A DNA stretch of 64,000 bases from Mucilaginibacter sp. (GTDB lineage: Bacteria > Bacteroidota > Bacteroidia > Sphingobacteriales > Sphingobacteriaceae): positions 1-64,000 of the forward strand of contig NZ_JAQBOC010000016.1 of the NCBI RefSeq assembly GCF_028288225.1, given 5' to 3'. A program made the translations under genes and the position numbers. This document shows, in pieces, positions 27,256-37,052 of the stretch. The notes below the pieces were generated by a model, which saw only the letters and a list, made by a program, of their open reading frames with translations, did no database searches and was not told the origin of the DNA. Within the stretch, counting starts at the first letter, position 1. Every line of letters begins with the position of its first letter.

Positions 27256-28434
27256 ATGAAGCTCAACCTGCTATTCTCTTTTATAATTGCTGTTGTTTTA
27301 ACAAGCAGCTGTAATTCAAAACAAAACCATACCACAAATACGCCCGGTGATTCTTTACATACACTGCGTGATTCATCACAGGACTGGGCGCTCATCCCCT
27401 TTAAAAAAGTTGACAGCTTAAACCCGATCTTGAGTCCGGGTAGTGGCAGCTTTATTGATCCGATATTAAAAAAGAAGGTTTTGTGGGAGGAAAAGGATGT
27501 GTTTAACCCGGCTATAGTGAACCGCAACGGTAAAATTTATATGCTTTACCGTGCACAGGATATGTCCGGCACATCCCGGATTGGCCTGGCGGTTAGTACA
27601 GATGCGCTGCATTTTACCAGGATGTCTGCCCCGGTATTGTACCCAGATAAAGACTCCTTTAAAAAATTGGAATGGAAGGGGGGCTGCGAGGATCCACGCG
27701 TTGTTGAGGATGATAAAGGCACTTATTTTATGACCTATACCGCGTATGATGGCAAAACCGCCCGTATGCTGATAGCTTCTTCTACCAATCTTTTGCACTG
27801 GAAAAAATACGGAAGTGTATTTGCCAAAGCTTACAAAGGCAAGTACGCGGTAAGATGGAGTAAATCAGGTTCAATAGTTTCTACTTATAAAGATGGCAAG
27901 GTAATAGCCACAAAAATAAATGGTAAATATTGGATGTATTGGGGGGATACCCAAGTTTGGACAGCTACGTCTGACGACCTGATCAATTGGACCCCTATAG
28001 AAATGCAGCCCGGCGAACGTCCGCCTGTAGAATTAAGATCACAAGCGCTGAATATGCCCTTGCTAAAAATCGCCCTGCCAACACGCAAAGGTAAATTTGA
28101 CAGTGATTTGGTAGAATCGGGTCCGCCTGCCATGCTTACTGATAAAGGCATCCTGCTGATCTACAATAGTCGTAATGTTCCGTCTTTTGGCGATAAAACA
28201 TTGAGTGAGGGTACCTATGCTGCCTCGCAGGTTTTATTTGATAAAAGCAACCCCACCAAAATTCTAAAACGCATGGGCACCTGGTTTATGAAGCCCGAAA
28301 AAATCTATGAACTTACCGGGCAGGTAAACCAGGTTTGCTTTGTTGAAGGGCTCACCCAATTTAAAAATAAATGGTATTTGTATTATGGTACTGCGGATTC
28401 GAAAATTGCAGTGGCGGTGGATGGGAGGAAATAG
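27256..28434 (+). CDS. GH130 family lipoprotein
   Basis: A 392-aa exported lipoprotein (TSSC, Cys19) of glycoside hydrolase family 130, a five-bladed propeller group of mannoside phosphorylases and beta-1,2-mannosidases. Marks are DVFNPAIVNRNGKIYMLYRAQD, GLAVSTDALHFTR, the EDPRV motif at 145-149, a WGDTQVW block and a terminal WYLYYGTADSKIAVAV. Export suggests hydrolysis rather than cytoplasmic phosphorolysis, but the linkage cleaved cannot be read. It is the last gene of the locus; a perfect 33-bp palindrome lies 27 bp past the stop codon. Confidence 0.88.
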   Translation: MKLNLLFSFIIAVVLTSSCNSKQNHTTNTPGDSLHTLRDSSQDWALIPFKKVDSLNPILSPGSGSFIDPILKKKVLWEEKDVFNPAIVNRNGKIYMLYRAQDMSGTSRIGLAVSTDALHFTRMSAPVLYPDKDSFKKLEWKGGCEDPRVVEDDKGTYFMTYTAYDGKTARMLIASSTNLLHWKKYGSVFAKAYKGKYAVRWSKSGSIVSTYKDGKVIATKINGKYWMYWGDTQVWTATSDDLINWTPIEMQPGERPPVELRSQALNMPLLKIALPTRKGKFDSDLVESGPPAMLTDKGILLIYNSRNVPSFGDKTLSEGTYAASQVLFDKSNPTKILKRMGTWFMKPEKIYELTGQVNQVCFVEGLTQFKNKWYLYYGTADSKIAVAVDGRK

Positions 28435-28461
28435 CGGTGGAGTTGATTACTGGAACGGTAA

Positions 28462-28494
28462 AGATTTGACAACTTTTAAAAAGTTGTCAAATCT
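28462..28494. repeat. Perfect 33-bp palindrome
   Basis: Arms of 16 bp starting AGATTTGACAACTTTT around a single central A. It lacks a T tract, so it is not a classical terminator, though the hairpin may protect or end the GH130 transcript. A relative with one arm mismatch lies at 45151-45183. The remaining ~275 bp up to the next element hold no gene that I can support. Confidence 0.7.
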
Positions 28495-28769
28495 AAATGA
28501 GTTGTCTCTATTTTCATGATAAAAGTAACGAAAAATCACAAGAGAGGAAACAATAGCGAAGAGCTACAATGGCCTTGGAAATAAGGCTTTCCACTCTTTA
28601 CTTTCTGACCACAATATAGGTAACGAATTATTGGGAACTGTTTTTGGAAAAACTACTAATGATTGACCATTGCTGTAGCCAAGCGGGTAGTTTTTTTCTA
28701 AAATAGCACCATGATGATAACATATCGTTCTTGCTGCATATCGTTCCCCAGGTGCTGTAAATAATTTCC

Positions 28770-29233
28770 GTCCCCGCAGGGTCTCTCATAGAGGACCCTG
28801 CGATGTATGAAGCCTAAGGGAACCATAAACCCTGTGGCAAAATCAACCCCAAAACTCCCTGTAATCGGTAATAGTTACATTATAACAAATGCCAGGGTTT
28901 TGATTTGGTATTTTGGTCGATAACGTTCAGCCAGTTGTACACCAGGTGATACGAATTGGTTATTTCAAACAGGGAAATCCATTCAAAACGGGTAAAGGTT
29001 ATAAACCAGGTTTTTTCGGTTAGGTCGTGCCGGGTTCTGATCATGCGTAAATATATGGATTGTTATATAATATAGGAAGGGGATACATGATAGTTGGAAG
29101 GCGGGTTATTACACACCATTGACGAATTGTTATATTATATTGAAACGGACTATAAGGTCGGCTTGACAGCGGGTTATTAGACACCATTGACGCGATACAA
29201 CGCAGGGTCCTCTATGAGAGACCCTGCGGGGAC
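28770..29233. mobile_element. REP-like inverted repeats flanking a decayed transposase (RAYT-type scar)
   Basis: The 33-bp sequence at 28770-28802 recurs exactly, inverted, at 29201-29233. Each copy is itself palindromic (GCAGGGTC ... GACCCTGC, with a CTCATAGAG centre). Between them lie a 54-codon leftward frame resembling the start of a Y1 transposase and a 24-bp direct repeat (29101-29124 and 29169-29192, one mismatch). This is the layout of REP pairs around a REP-associated tyrosine transposase. It is now non-functional, since no HUH motif or full gene remains. A relative with the same end sequence is at 41351-41574. Confidence 0.6.
28880..29044 (-). pseudogene. RAYT/IS200-like transposase N-terminal remnant
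   Basis: A 54-codon frame (ATG at 29044, stop at 28880) reads FITFTRFEWISLFEITNSYH followed by LVYNWLNVIDQ. This resembles the opening beta-strand and first helix of Bacteroidota Y1/RAYT transposases, where FITFT and a SYxLVYxW helix are common. The catalytic HUH and Tyr parts are missing, because the frame ends after 54 codons and no continuation is seen. Its position between inverted REP-like repeats supports the call. It could also be a chance short frame. Confidence 0.5.
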
Positions 29234-29354
29234 AGAAGAACTCATCCAAACAATTAATTCAACTTACTGCAAACAACATCTGTTTAAAATACTTTTTTAT
29301 TATCATATTTGGATTGTATCCAACCAATGATTAACCGAAATTATAAATATTGAT

Positions 29355-31091
29355 ATGCAGGAATTAGATCCCACCATTCTTCAGAAGGCTAACGCATGGC
29401 TGAAGGGAAATTATGACGCTGATGTTAAGCAACAAATTCAGGCTTTATTGGATAATAAGGCATATACGGAGTTAACTGATTCGTTTTACCGCGACCTTGA
29501 ATTTGGTACCGGTGGTTTACGCGGAATTATGGGTCCGGGCAGCAACCGCATTAATAAATATACCATTGGTGCAGCCACGCAGGGCCTGGCCAATCACCTT
29601 AAAAAAAGCTATCCCGGCGAGAAAATTAAAGTAGCTATTGCACATGACAGCCGTAACAACGCCGACCTGTTTTCGCTCATTACGGCTGAAGTATTTTCGG
29701 CCAATGATATTTATGTGTATTTCTTTAAGGCGCTGCGCCCAACGCCCGAGCTTTCTTTCGCGGTGCGCGTATTGGGCTGCAAAAGCGGTGTAATGCTTAC
29801 TGCATCACATAATCCGAAAGAATATAACGGCTACAAAGCCTATGGCGCCGATGGCGGGCAATTTGTATCGCCGGAGGATAAGGCCGTAATGGATGAGGTG
29901 GCAGCCATCAGCAGTGTTGATGAGATTAAATTTAACCGGGTTGATGCCAATATTGAGGAGATAGGAGAGGAGATTGATGAGCAATATCTTAATGAGATAA
30001 CCAAGCTTTCCGTTTCTCCTGAAGTTATAAAGCGTCAGAAAGACCTGAAAATTGTTTACTCGCCAATTCACGGAACAGGAATAACTTTGGTGCCGCAGGC
30101 ATTGAAACGATTTGGCTTTGAGAATGTAATCCTTGTTGATGAGCAAACTAAGCCTGATGGTAATTTTCCTACGGTAGTATATCCAAATCCCGAAGAAAAG
30201 GAAGCTTTAACACTAGCCCTTAAAAAAGCACAGGAAACGGACGCCGACCTGGTACTGGCAACAGACCCGGATGCCGACCGTGTAGGCATTGCAGTTAAGA
30301 ATACCGAAAATGAGTTTATCCTGCTGAACGGGAACCAAACCGGTGCCATGCTGATCAACTACCTGCTAACTGCCTGGGAAGAAAAAGGCAAGCTTACCGG
30401 CAAGGAGTACATTGTTAAAACCATTGTTACTACCAACCTGATCGAACAAATTGCCAAAGCCAGAAATGTTACCTTTTATAACACGTTAACCGGCTTTAAA
30501 TACATTGGCGAGCTGATGACCAAGTTTGAGGGCAAGCAAACCTTTATTGGCGGCGGTGAAGAAAGTTACGGCTATTTAATAGGTGAGCTGGTGCGGGATA
30601 AGGATGCAGTAGTATCCAGCGCGTTTATTGCTGAAATGACCGCCTACTATAAAGACAAAGGCAGCAGCTTGTTTGAGGCGCTGATTGATACTTATGTGCA
30701 GTATGGTTTTTATAAAGAAAAGCTGATCTCCCTAACCAAAAAAGGAAAAACCGGCGCCGAAGAGATAAAGGAAATGATGGAGAAGTTCAGGACCAATCCG
30801 CCGGCTACTTTAGGGGGATCGAAAGTCGCTACGCTTAAAGATTATGAAAAAGGTGTGGAAATAGACTTGCTAACTAATACCACTAAAAAACTGGAGCTGC
30901 CGACAAGTGATGTGCTGCAGTTTATAACCGAAGATGGCAGTATTATATCGGCACGCCCATCAGGCACCGAGCCCAAAATTAAATTCTATTGCAGCGTTAA
31001 TGGCAAGCTTGCCAGTAAAGAAGCTTACTATGATACTGATAAGAAGCTGGATGAGAAGATTAGTGCGATAATGAAGGATCTGGGGGTTTAA
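29355..31091 (+). CDS. Phosphoglucomutase/phosphomannomutase (phospho-sugar mutase)
   Basis: A 578-aa cytoplasmic enzyme interconverting hexose 1- and 6-phosphates. All four signature sites are present: the phosphoserine loop TASHNP (Ser151), the metal loop DPDADR (Asp304, Asp306, Asp308), the sugar-specificity loop GGEESYGY and the phosphate-binding SGTEPKIK near the C-terminus. The length fits the PGM2/PgcA-like long form. It is single and rightward, just downstream of the mobile-element scar. Glucose 1-phosphate or 6-phosphate is the likely substrate, though mannose use is possible. Confidence 0.95.
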   Translation: MQELDPTILQKANAWLKGNYDADVKQQIQALLDNKAYTELTDSFYRDLEFGTGGLRGIMGPGSNRINKYTIGAATQGLANHLKKSYPGEKIKVAIAHDSRNNADLFSLITAEVFSANDIYVYFFKALRPTPELSFAVRVLGCKSGVMLTASHNPKEYNGYKAYGADGGQFVSPEDKAVMDEVAAISSVDEIKFNRVDANIEEIGEEIDEQYLNEITKLSVSPEVIKRQKDLKIVYSPIHGTGITLVPQALKRFGFENVILVDEQTKPDGNFPTVVYPNPEEKEALTLALKKAQETDADLVLATDPDADRVGIAVKNTENEFILLNGNQTGAMLINYLLTAWEEKGKLTGKEYIVKTIVTTNLIEQIAKARNVTFYNTLTGFKYIGELMTKFEGKQTFIGGGEESYGYLIGELVRDKDAVVSSAFIAEMTAYYKDKGSSLFEALIDTYVQYGFYKEKLISLTKKGKTGAEEIKEMMEKFRTNPPATLGGSKVATLKDYEKGVEIDLLTNTTKKLELPTSDVLQFITEDGSIISARPSGTEPKIKFYCSVNGKLASKEAYYDTDKKLDEKISAIMKDLGV

Positions 31092-31104
31092 ATTAACCCA
31101 AAGC

Positions 31105-31214
31105 AACGTCATGCTGCTTGTTTCAGCACTTTATATGCCATGGATTCATCATGCATTTCCGGATGCAGCGTGTACCATTGTTGGTGAGGTGCCGAAATAA
31201 ATCGGTATGACGTT
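31105..31214. repeat. AACGTCAT inverted-repeat element
   Basis: AACGTCATGCTGCTTGTTTC at 31105 has an imperfect inverted partner ending ATGACGTT at 31207-31214. Similar elements with AACGTCAT ends are scattered between genes in many Bacteroidota. It fills the spacer before the helicase gene. Confidence 0.55.
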
Positions 31215-31246
31215 TTTTTATATTTAAGCTATTCCCATCTTTGCAC

Positions 31247-33148
31247 ATGCCTTATTTTAAAAAGCTGCTCGATCTGTTAAAAATTGAGCGTGATGAAGAC
31301 CGCAATTCCTATTTAAAACTTACTGAAACATCATCCGTGGCTGATCGCCGCTCAAATGGCTTAACCTGGTACCCCATTGCTATAAGAGGCACAGAGCCAA
31401 GCCGGGGCGATTATTTATCTGTCGAGGTTGAGCGCACTACCCACCAGGATGTATCACACCAGTTCAGGTTTGGGGTGCCGGCAGTATTGTTTTCCAATCA
31501 CGACCCTAAAAAGAACAGGCTGGAGGGAACCATATCTTACCAGGGCGGCAACCGCCTAAAAATAACTTTGTTTACTGAGGAACTGCCAGATTGGGCCCAT
31601 GAGGGCAAGCTGGGTGTTGAACTGCTTTTTGATAATAATAGCTATGATGAAATGCAAAATGCACTGAAGCAGGCATCATTGCTAAAAGAAAAACCGGAAG
31701 GGCGCTTAGTCAATGTTTTAACAGGGGCGGAGGTTCCAAAGTTTACAAGTCAAAAGGAATACCCCGCCTTAAGCGGGTTGAATATTTCGCAGCAGCAGGC
31801 GGTTCAAAAGATCTTGTCTGCACAGGATGTGGCTGTTGTTCATGGTCCGCCGGGAACAGGAAAAACCACAACGCTTGTGCAGGCAATAAAGGCACTCATC
31901 GCACAAAATAAAGAACAGATCCTGGTAGTTGCCCCCAGCAATACGGCGGTAGATCTGCTGAGCGAGAAGCTAAGCAATGAAGGCCTGAACGTTTTGCGGA
32001 TAGGTAACCCGGCAAGGGTATCAGACAAGCTAATGGCACTTACTTTAGACAGTAAAATGGCCGGGCACAGCTATATTAAGGATGTAAAGAAACTGAAAAA
32101 GCAAGCATCTGAATACAAAAACATGGCGCATAAATACAAGCGCAGTTTTGGCAAAGCCGAACGCGACCAGCGCAAGGCCCTGTTTGATGAAGCACATAAG
32201 ATAATGAGGGAGGTGGATAAAACGGAACAGTTTATTATTGATGATTTGGTGGCAAAGGCACAGATTATTACAGCTACACTGGTAGGCTCCAACCATTATA
32301 CGGTGCGTAATGTTAAGTTTGGCACAATGGTAATTGATGAGGCCGGGCAAGCCCTTGAGCCTGCCTGCTGGATCCCAATTTTAAAGGCCAAAAAAGTTAT
32401 TATGGCAGGCGATCATTTTCAGCTTGCACCAACTATAAAATCTAACGGGGCCGCCAGGGGAGGGTTAAGCACAACCCTGCTCGAAAAATGTGTTGCCCTG
32501 CATCCCGAAGCGGTAACCCTGCTGGATGAGCAATACCGCATGAATGAAACCATTATGGGCTTTTCATCAAAAGAATTTTATGGGAACAGGTTAAAGGCGC
32601 ACGAATCTGTCGCACATCAATTATTGGCTCCGGCAGATCTACCCTTAACGTTTGTTGATACTGCAGGCTGTGGCTTTGATGAAAAGCTGGAGGGCACCAG
32701 CTCAACCAACCCGGAAGAAGCTGCGTTTTTAATAAAACATCTTACACAATTAGCTACACAGGCGGAAATGGAATATACTTTTGATACCTTTCCCACTGTT
32801 GCCGTTATATCCCCCTATAAAGAACAGATCCGTATATTAAAAGAGCTGTTGTTAAGTTCGGATGTATTACAGCCATATGCCGATAAAATTTCTGTTAACA
32901 CAATAGATAGCTTCCAGGGGCAGGAGCGGGACGCGGTTTATATCAGCATGGTGCGCAGCAATACCACCGGCGATATAGGCTTTCTGTCTGATATCCGCCG
33001 GATGAATGTAGCCATGACAAGGGCCAGGAAAAAGCTGGTGGTAATCGGCGATAGTTCAACCCTCGGCAATTTCCCTTTTTACGCTGATTTTATTGCGTAT
33101 GCTGAAGAGGCTAGCGGGTATATGAGTGCGTGGGAGTATATAAATTAA
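31247..33148 (+). CDS. UPF1/IGHMBP2-like SF1 helicase
   Basis: A 633-aa superfamily 1 helicase. An N-terminal oligonucleotide-binding-like region (about 1-175) precedes two RecA-like domains. Seen motifs are Walker A GPPGTGKTTT (about 199-208), motif II IDEAGQALEP, GDHFQLAPT, DEQYRMNETI, NTIDSFQGQERDAVYIS and NVAMTRARKKLVVIG. A helical insertion of about 80 residues rich in Lys (KKLKKQASEYKNMAHKYK) lies between motifs Ia and II, as in UPF1-like proteins. A TTG at 31241 is in frame, but the ATG at 31247 is the better start. It probably unwinds nucleic acid in repair or RNA turnover; the precise role is unknown. Confidence 0.92.
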   Translation: MPYFKKLLDLLKIERDEDRNSYLKLTETSSVADRRSNGLTWYPIAIRGTEPSRGDYLSVEVERTTHQDVSHQFRFGVPAVLFSNHDPKKNRLEGTISYQGGNRLKITLFTEELPDWAHEGKLGVELLFDNNSYDEMQNALKQASLLKEKPEGRLVNVLTGAEVPKFTSQKEYPALSGLNISQQQAVQKILSAQDVAVVHGPPGTGKTTTLVQAIKALIAQNKEQILVVAPSNTAVDLLSEKLSNEGLNVLRIGNPARVSDKLMALTLDSKMAGHSYIKDVKKLKKQASEYKNMAHKYKRSFGKAERDQRKALFDEAHKIMREVDKTEQFIIDDLVAKAQIITATLVGSNHYTVRNVKFGTMVIDEAGQALEPACWIPILKAKKVIMAGDHFQLAPTIKSNGAARGGLSTTLLEKCVALHPEAVTLLDEQYRMNETIMGFSSKEFYGNRLKAHESVAHQLLAPADLPLTFVDTAGCGFDEKLEGTSSTNPEEAAFLIKHLTQLATQAEMEYTFDTFPTVAVISPYKEQIRILKELLLSSDVLQPYADKISVNTIDSFQGQERDAVYISMVRSNTTGDIGFLSDIRRMNVAMTRARKKLVVIGDSSTLGNFPFYADFIAYAEEASGYMSAWEYIN

Positions 33149-33763
33149 TAAAATTTGCCATATATAGCCATCATCTAGACAAGATTAATAGCATTTTCGG
33201 GCTCTTTTCGTTATAAACCAGTGAAATGTTAACGTATTGTGGTAATGTTCCATTCAATATCAACTACAAACCCGCCAAAAAACAGGAGAAAAACAATGTT
33301 AAATTGATTCCTGTGAACCCTTCTTATTACGCCAAAAAATAAATAATCCTAAATAGATATTTCCGTAATCACATCTAATATTTTGTAAGATCTAATAATA
33401 TTAGCCAAATAATTGTCTGTTATCTCCGCTTTGCTAAAAAAGAAGCCGGAAAATACCTCGCGTATTTTCCGGCCATTAACTATTAACTGCCTTAATTACT
33501 ATCACTATCGTTTACCCGATAATTTAGGTAGCAGTGATTTGAAACGAAAAAATTTAACAATATTTTACAATATCGTTGTAAATAATTCGTTGTAGTTAAA
33601 GCCCTAATTATAAAATAGAAACTACAGAAGTATATTAGAAATATATTCTTGTTAAACGAAATTTGCGATACTTTATTGCCTTATTAATTGCGTTACCTAA
33701 AAAGCGTAAATATTAACTATATAACTTATCTATTATTAACTATTTAACTTATCTATTTTATTT
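33149..33763. other. Leader region of second SusC/SusD operon
   Basis: A 615-bp spacer without a supportable gene. It contains a strong hairpin, GCCGGAAAATAC at 33445-33456 with its perfect complement at 33462-33473 and a 5-nt loop. There is no T tract rightward, but leftward it is followed by CTTCTTTTTTAGC, so it would terminate only antisense transcription. It might instead be an RNA structure in the SusC leader. The final 100 bp are AT-rich with TATTAACTAT repeats. Confidence 0.45.
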
Positions 33764-36700
33764 ATGAAAAAAATTCTACTACTGAATTTGTGCTTGTTTC
33801 TTTTAGCTACTACCCAGCTATTTGCACAAACTCACCCCGTAACCGGGAAGGTTACGGCAAAGGAAGACGGCTTGCCACTCCCCGGGGTATCGGTAAGCGT
33901 AAAAGGAACAACTACCGGTACACAAACTGACGTGAATGGTAGCTATTCGCTAAACGCCGCTGATGGCGCTCAGCTCACATTTAGTTTTTTGGGTTATTCT
34001 GCGCAAACTTTAACGGTAAACGGCAATAAACTTAATGCAGTTTTGGTTGCAACAAGCCAGCAGCTGGGTGAAGTAGTTGTTACCGGTGCGCTGGGTATAA
34101 CCCGCACGCGTAACCAGCAAAGTTATGCAGCACAGCAAGTTAATGGTGAGGAGGTTAGCAAACAGCGTTCAAGCAACTTCATCGCCGGATTATCGGGCAA
34201 AGTAGCCGGGTTGGATATTAAACAGAACAATACGCTGGGCGGTTCAACAAACGTTGTAATTCGTGGTATTAAATCTATTTATGGAAACAACCAGGCGTTA
34301 TTTGTGATTGATGGAGTACCGGTAGATAACACCAATACCAATGCCAGTCATGGTGCAGGATTGGGGGGACTTTTGGCAACCCAGAGCGAAGGCGGTGGTG
34401 GTTACGATTATGGAAGTCCGGCTGCGGATATTAACCCTGATGATATTGAAAGTATAACCGTGCTTAAAGGCGCCGGCTCAACTGCACTTTATGGATCGCG
34501 TGGTAGTAACGGTGTTATTTTAATAACCACTAAAAAAGCCAAAAAGGGGTTAGGTATAGTTATAAATTCAACCTTAACCTGGAATTCAGCAGACAAATCT
34601 ACATTACCTAAGTATCAGACACAATATGGCCAGGGATACGCTACTGGTTTTATCTCAGCGCCCGGACTTTTTAATGATCCTAACGCCCAGGTTGCACCTA
34701 CAGGTGATGATGCCTCGAACGGAAGTGCCTTTGATCCTAATTTAAAAATTTATCAGTGGGATGCCTTTGTTCCCGGCTTAGCTAATTATGGCAAAGCTAC
34801 GCCATGGGTTGCGGCAAAAAATGATCCAAATTCGTTTTTTATTAATTCGCTTTCTACCAATAACAGTATCCTGATTACTAACGGAGGTGATAACGGATCA
34901 TTTAAATTAGGATATACCAGGAGTGATGACCGGGACGATGTGCCAGGAACTTACTACATAAAAAACAAAATTGATTTTGGCGCCACTTACAATATCACGC
35001 CAAAATTATCGGTTGGTGCTAACGTAAATTACACTAACCAAAATAATAAAACCGGTGAAGGTACAGGTTATGACGGCACCAATTCTGACAACAGGAACGT
35101 GATGGCTGGTTTCAGGCAATGGTGGGGATTGAATAATGACATCAAGGAATTAAAGCAAGCTTATGACCTTCATCCTAATTTAAATACTACATGGAACATG
35201 CGCGATCCGGCAAGCGGGGATTATACTCCGGCTTATTGGAATAACCCATATTTTGTGGTTTTACACAACTATGCTACAGCTACCCGCAACCGTTACCTGG
35301 GCAATGTTAATGCCAGCTATAAAGCTACCCCATGGTTAACCTTCACAGGCAGGGTATCATTGGATGCTTATTCTGCTTTTGACCAGGAGCGTTATGACGT
35401 AGGGAGTATTGGTACACCATATTACTCAAGATTTAACAATGATTATAGTGAAACCAACTTTGACCTGTATGCTAATGTTGACAAAAACTTTGGTTCGGAT
35501 TTTAACTTAAAAGGCTTGCTGGGTACCAATATCAGGAAAGATTACATAAGCAGTATTGAGGCCGAAACTAATAATGGTTTGGTTATTCCTGGTTTTTATT
35601 CTTTATCAAACACAATAAGTGCACCCGTTCCGGCTAATGAAGTGCTTCAAAAATCAGAAGTTGACGGTGTGTATGCAGATGCAACGCTTACCTGGAAAAA
35701 ATTATTTAACCTGGAAGGCACTATCCGCAGAGACGTTTCTTCAACACTACCTAAGGGACATAATTCTTATTGGTATCCGTCTGTATCAGCAGGCTTTATT
35801 TTCTCAGAACTGCTTAAAGATTACTTTCCCTGGCTTTCATATGGTAAGTTAAGGGCGAATTATGCTGAAGTAGGTTCAGACGCCGTTGCTTACAGAATAA
35901 ATGATACCTACATTTTCAATACACCTTTTAATGGCAACGCCACAACCATACAAAGCACGTTGAAAAATAACCCCAATTTAAAACCTGAGCGTACACGCTC
36001 TACAGAAGCAGGTTTAGAGTTGGACTTTATTCATGGCAGGTTACATTTTGACGGCAGCTACTATCTGACAAAAACAAAGGACCAGTTGATCCCAACCAAC
36101 GTTTCGACCGCTACAGGTTATTTTAATTACTATCTAAATGCAGGTACGGTACAGAATAAGGGTGTGGAACTGAGTCTAAGCGGTACGCCTGTTGCGAGTC
36201 AGAATTTCAACTGGAAGATCACACTTAACTGGTCTGAAAACCGGAACAAGGTAATTGAACTGTTTAAAGATGGCAGCGGCAACCAGGCAAAAGACCTTTT
36301 GCTGGCCAACTTCCAAAATGGCGAATCGCTTAACGCACCGCTTAATGAGCCATATGGCATCATCAGGGGAACTGATTATACTTACAACGATAAAGGCCAA
36401 AAAATTGTTGGCCCTGATGGCGAATATGTTATCAATCAGTCATCAAACCTTAACATCGGTAATACCAACGCAAAATGGATAGGGGGTATTAATAACGAAT
36501 TTACGTTGTTTAAAAATTTTCACGTTTCGTTCCTGATCGACTTCCGTCATGGTGGTGATATATTCTCAAATGACCTTGCCTATGGTTTAGATGACGGTTT
36601 GTATCAGTTAACTACCTACACAAACGATTTGGGCCATTCAGTTCGTGCTCCGCTTGATGCCGGTGGCGGTTTCATACGTCCGGGCGTAACAGCTTCCGGG

Positions 36701-37036
36701 GCGCCAAACACTGTAAGAGTTGATGGCAGTGCATATGGCGAATGGGGTAACGGCGCAGGATTGTTACCACTTAAAGCATTTGTGTACGATGGAAGCTTTA
36801 TTAAATTAAGGGAAGCGCTTATTGGTTACGATCTTCCTTCGAGCGTGCTACATAGCCTGGGACCTGTTAAAGGGGTGACTTTCCAGATTATTGGTCACAA
36901 TTTGTGGATAATCCATAAAAATATACCCTATGCAGATCCTGAAGATGGCTTAAGTGCAGGTAACCTGCAGGGCATACAGGAAGGTTCATATCCTACCGTG
37001 CGCACCATTGCGTTTAATTTGAAAGTAAGGTTTTAA
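33764..37036 (+). CDS. SusC/RagA family TonB-linked outer membrane transporter (second locus)
   Basis: A 1090-aa TonB-dependent outer-membrane importer. A signal peptide ends LFAQ (about 22). A carboxypeptidase-regulatory-like domain (TGKVTAKEDGLPLPGVSVSV) is followed by a TonB-box-like LGEVVVTGALG. The plug has VVIRGIKSIYGNNQALFVIDG and AGSTALYGSRGSNGVILITT, and the barrel ends IAFNLKVRF. It belongs to a different subgroup from the 12.3-kb SusC (longer, and paired with a SusD-like_2 type partner 16 bp downstream). The substrate is unknown. Nearby convergent peptidase and rhamnosidase genes hint at glycopeptide or plant glycan use, but they are on the other strand. Confidence 0.97.
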   Translation: MKKILLLNLCLFLLATTQLFAQTHPVTGKVTAKEDGLPLPGVSVSVKGTTTGTQTDVNGSYSLNAADGAQLTFSFLGYSAQTLTVNGNKLNAVLVATSQQLGEVVVTGALGITRTRNQQSYAAQQVNGEEVSKQRSSNFIAGLSGKVAGLDIKQNNTLGGSTNVVIRGIKSIYGNNQALFVIDGVPVDNTNTNASHGAGLGGLLATQSEGGGGYDYGSPAADINPDDIESITVLKGAGSTALYGSRGSNGVILITTKKAKKGLGIVINSTLTWNSADKSTLPKYQTQYGQGYATGFISAPGLFNDPNAQVAPTGDDASNGSAFDPNLKIYQWDAFVPGLANYGKATPWVAAKNDPNSFFINSLSTNNSILITNGGDNGSFKLGYTRSDDRDDVPGTYYIKNKIDFGATYNITPKLSVGANVNYTNQNNKTGEGTGYDGTNSDNRNVMAGFRQWWGLNNDIKELKQAYDLHPNLNTTWNMRDPASGDYTPAYWNNPYFVVLHNYATATRNRYLGNVNASYKATPWLTFTGRVSLDAYSAFDQERYDVGSIGTPYYSRFNNDYSETNFDLYANVDKNFGSDFNLKGLLGTNIRKDYISSIEAETNNGLVIPGFYSLSNTISAPVPANEVLQKSEVDGVYADATLTWKKLFNLEGTIRRDVSSTLPKGHNSYWYPSVSAGFIFSELLKDYFPWLSYGKLRANYAEVGSDAVAYRINDTYIFNTPFNGNATTIQSTLKNNPNLKPERTRSTEAGLELDFIHGRLHFDGSYYLTKTKDQLIPTNVSTATGYFNYYLNAGTVQNKGVELSLSGTPVASQNFNWKITLNWSENRNKVIELFKDGSGNQAKDLLLANFQNGESLNAPLNEPYGIIRGTDYTYNDKGQKIVGPDGEYVINQSSNLNIGNTNAKWIGGINNEFTLFKNFHVSFLIDFRHGGDIFSNDLAYGLDDGLYQLTTYTNDLGHSVRAPLDAGGGFIRPGVTASGAPNTVRVDGSAYGEWGNGAGLLPLKAFVYDGSFIKLREALIGYDLPSSVLHSLGPVKGVTFQIIGHNLWIIHKNIPYADPEDGLSAGNLQGIQEGSYPTVRTIAFNLKVRF

Positions 37037-37052
37037 TTAAGAAATTAAAAAC

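Noticed and set aside
33413..33595. 60-codon rightward frame in the SusC leader
   Set aside because: It runs through the perfect hairpin at 33445-33473 and has no recognisable motif, so a non-coding structure explains it better.
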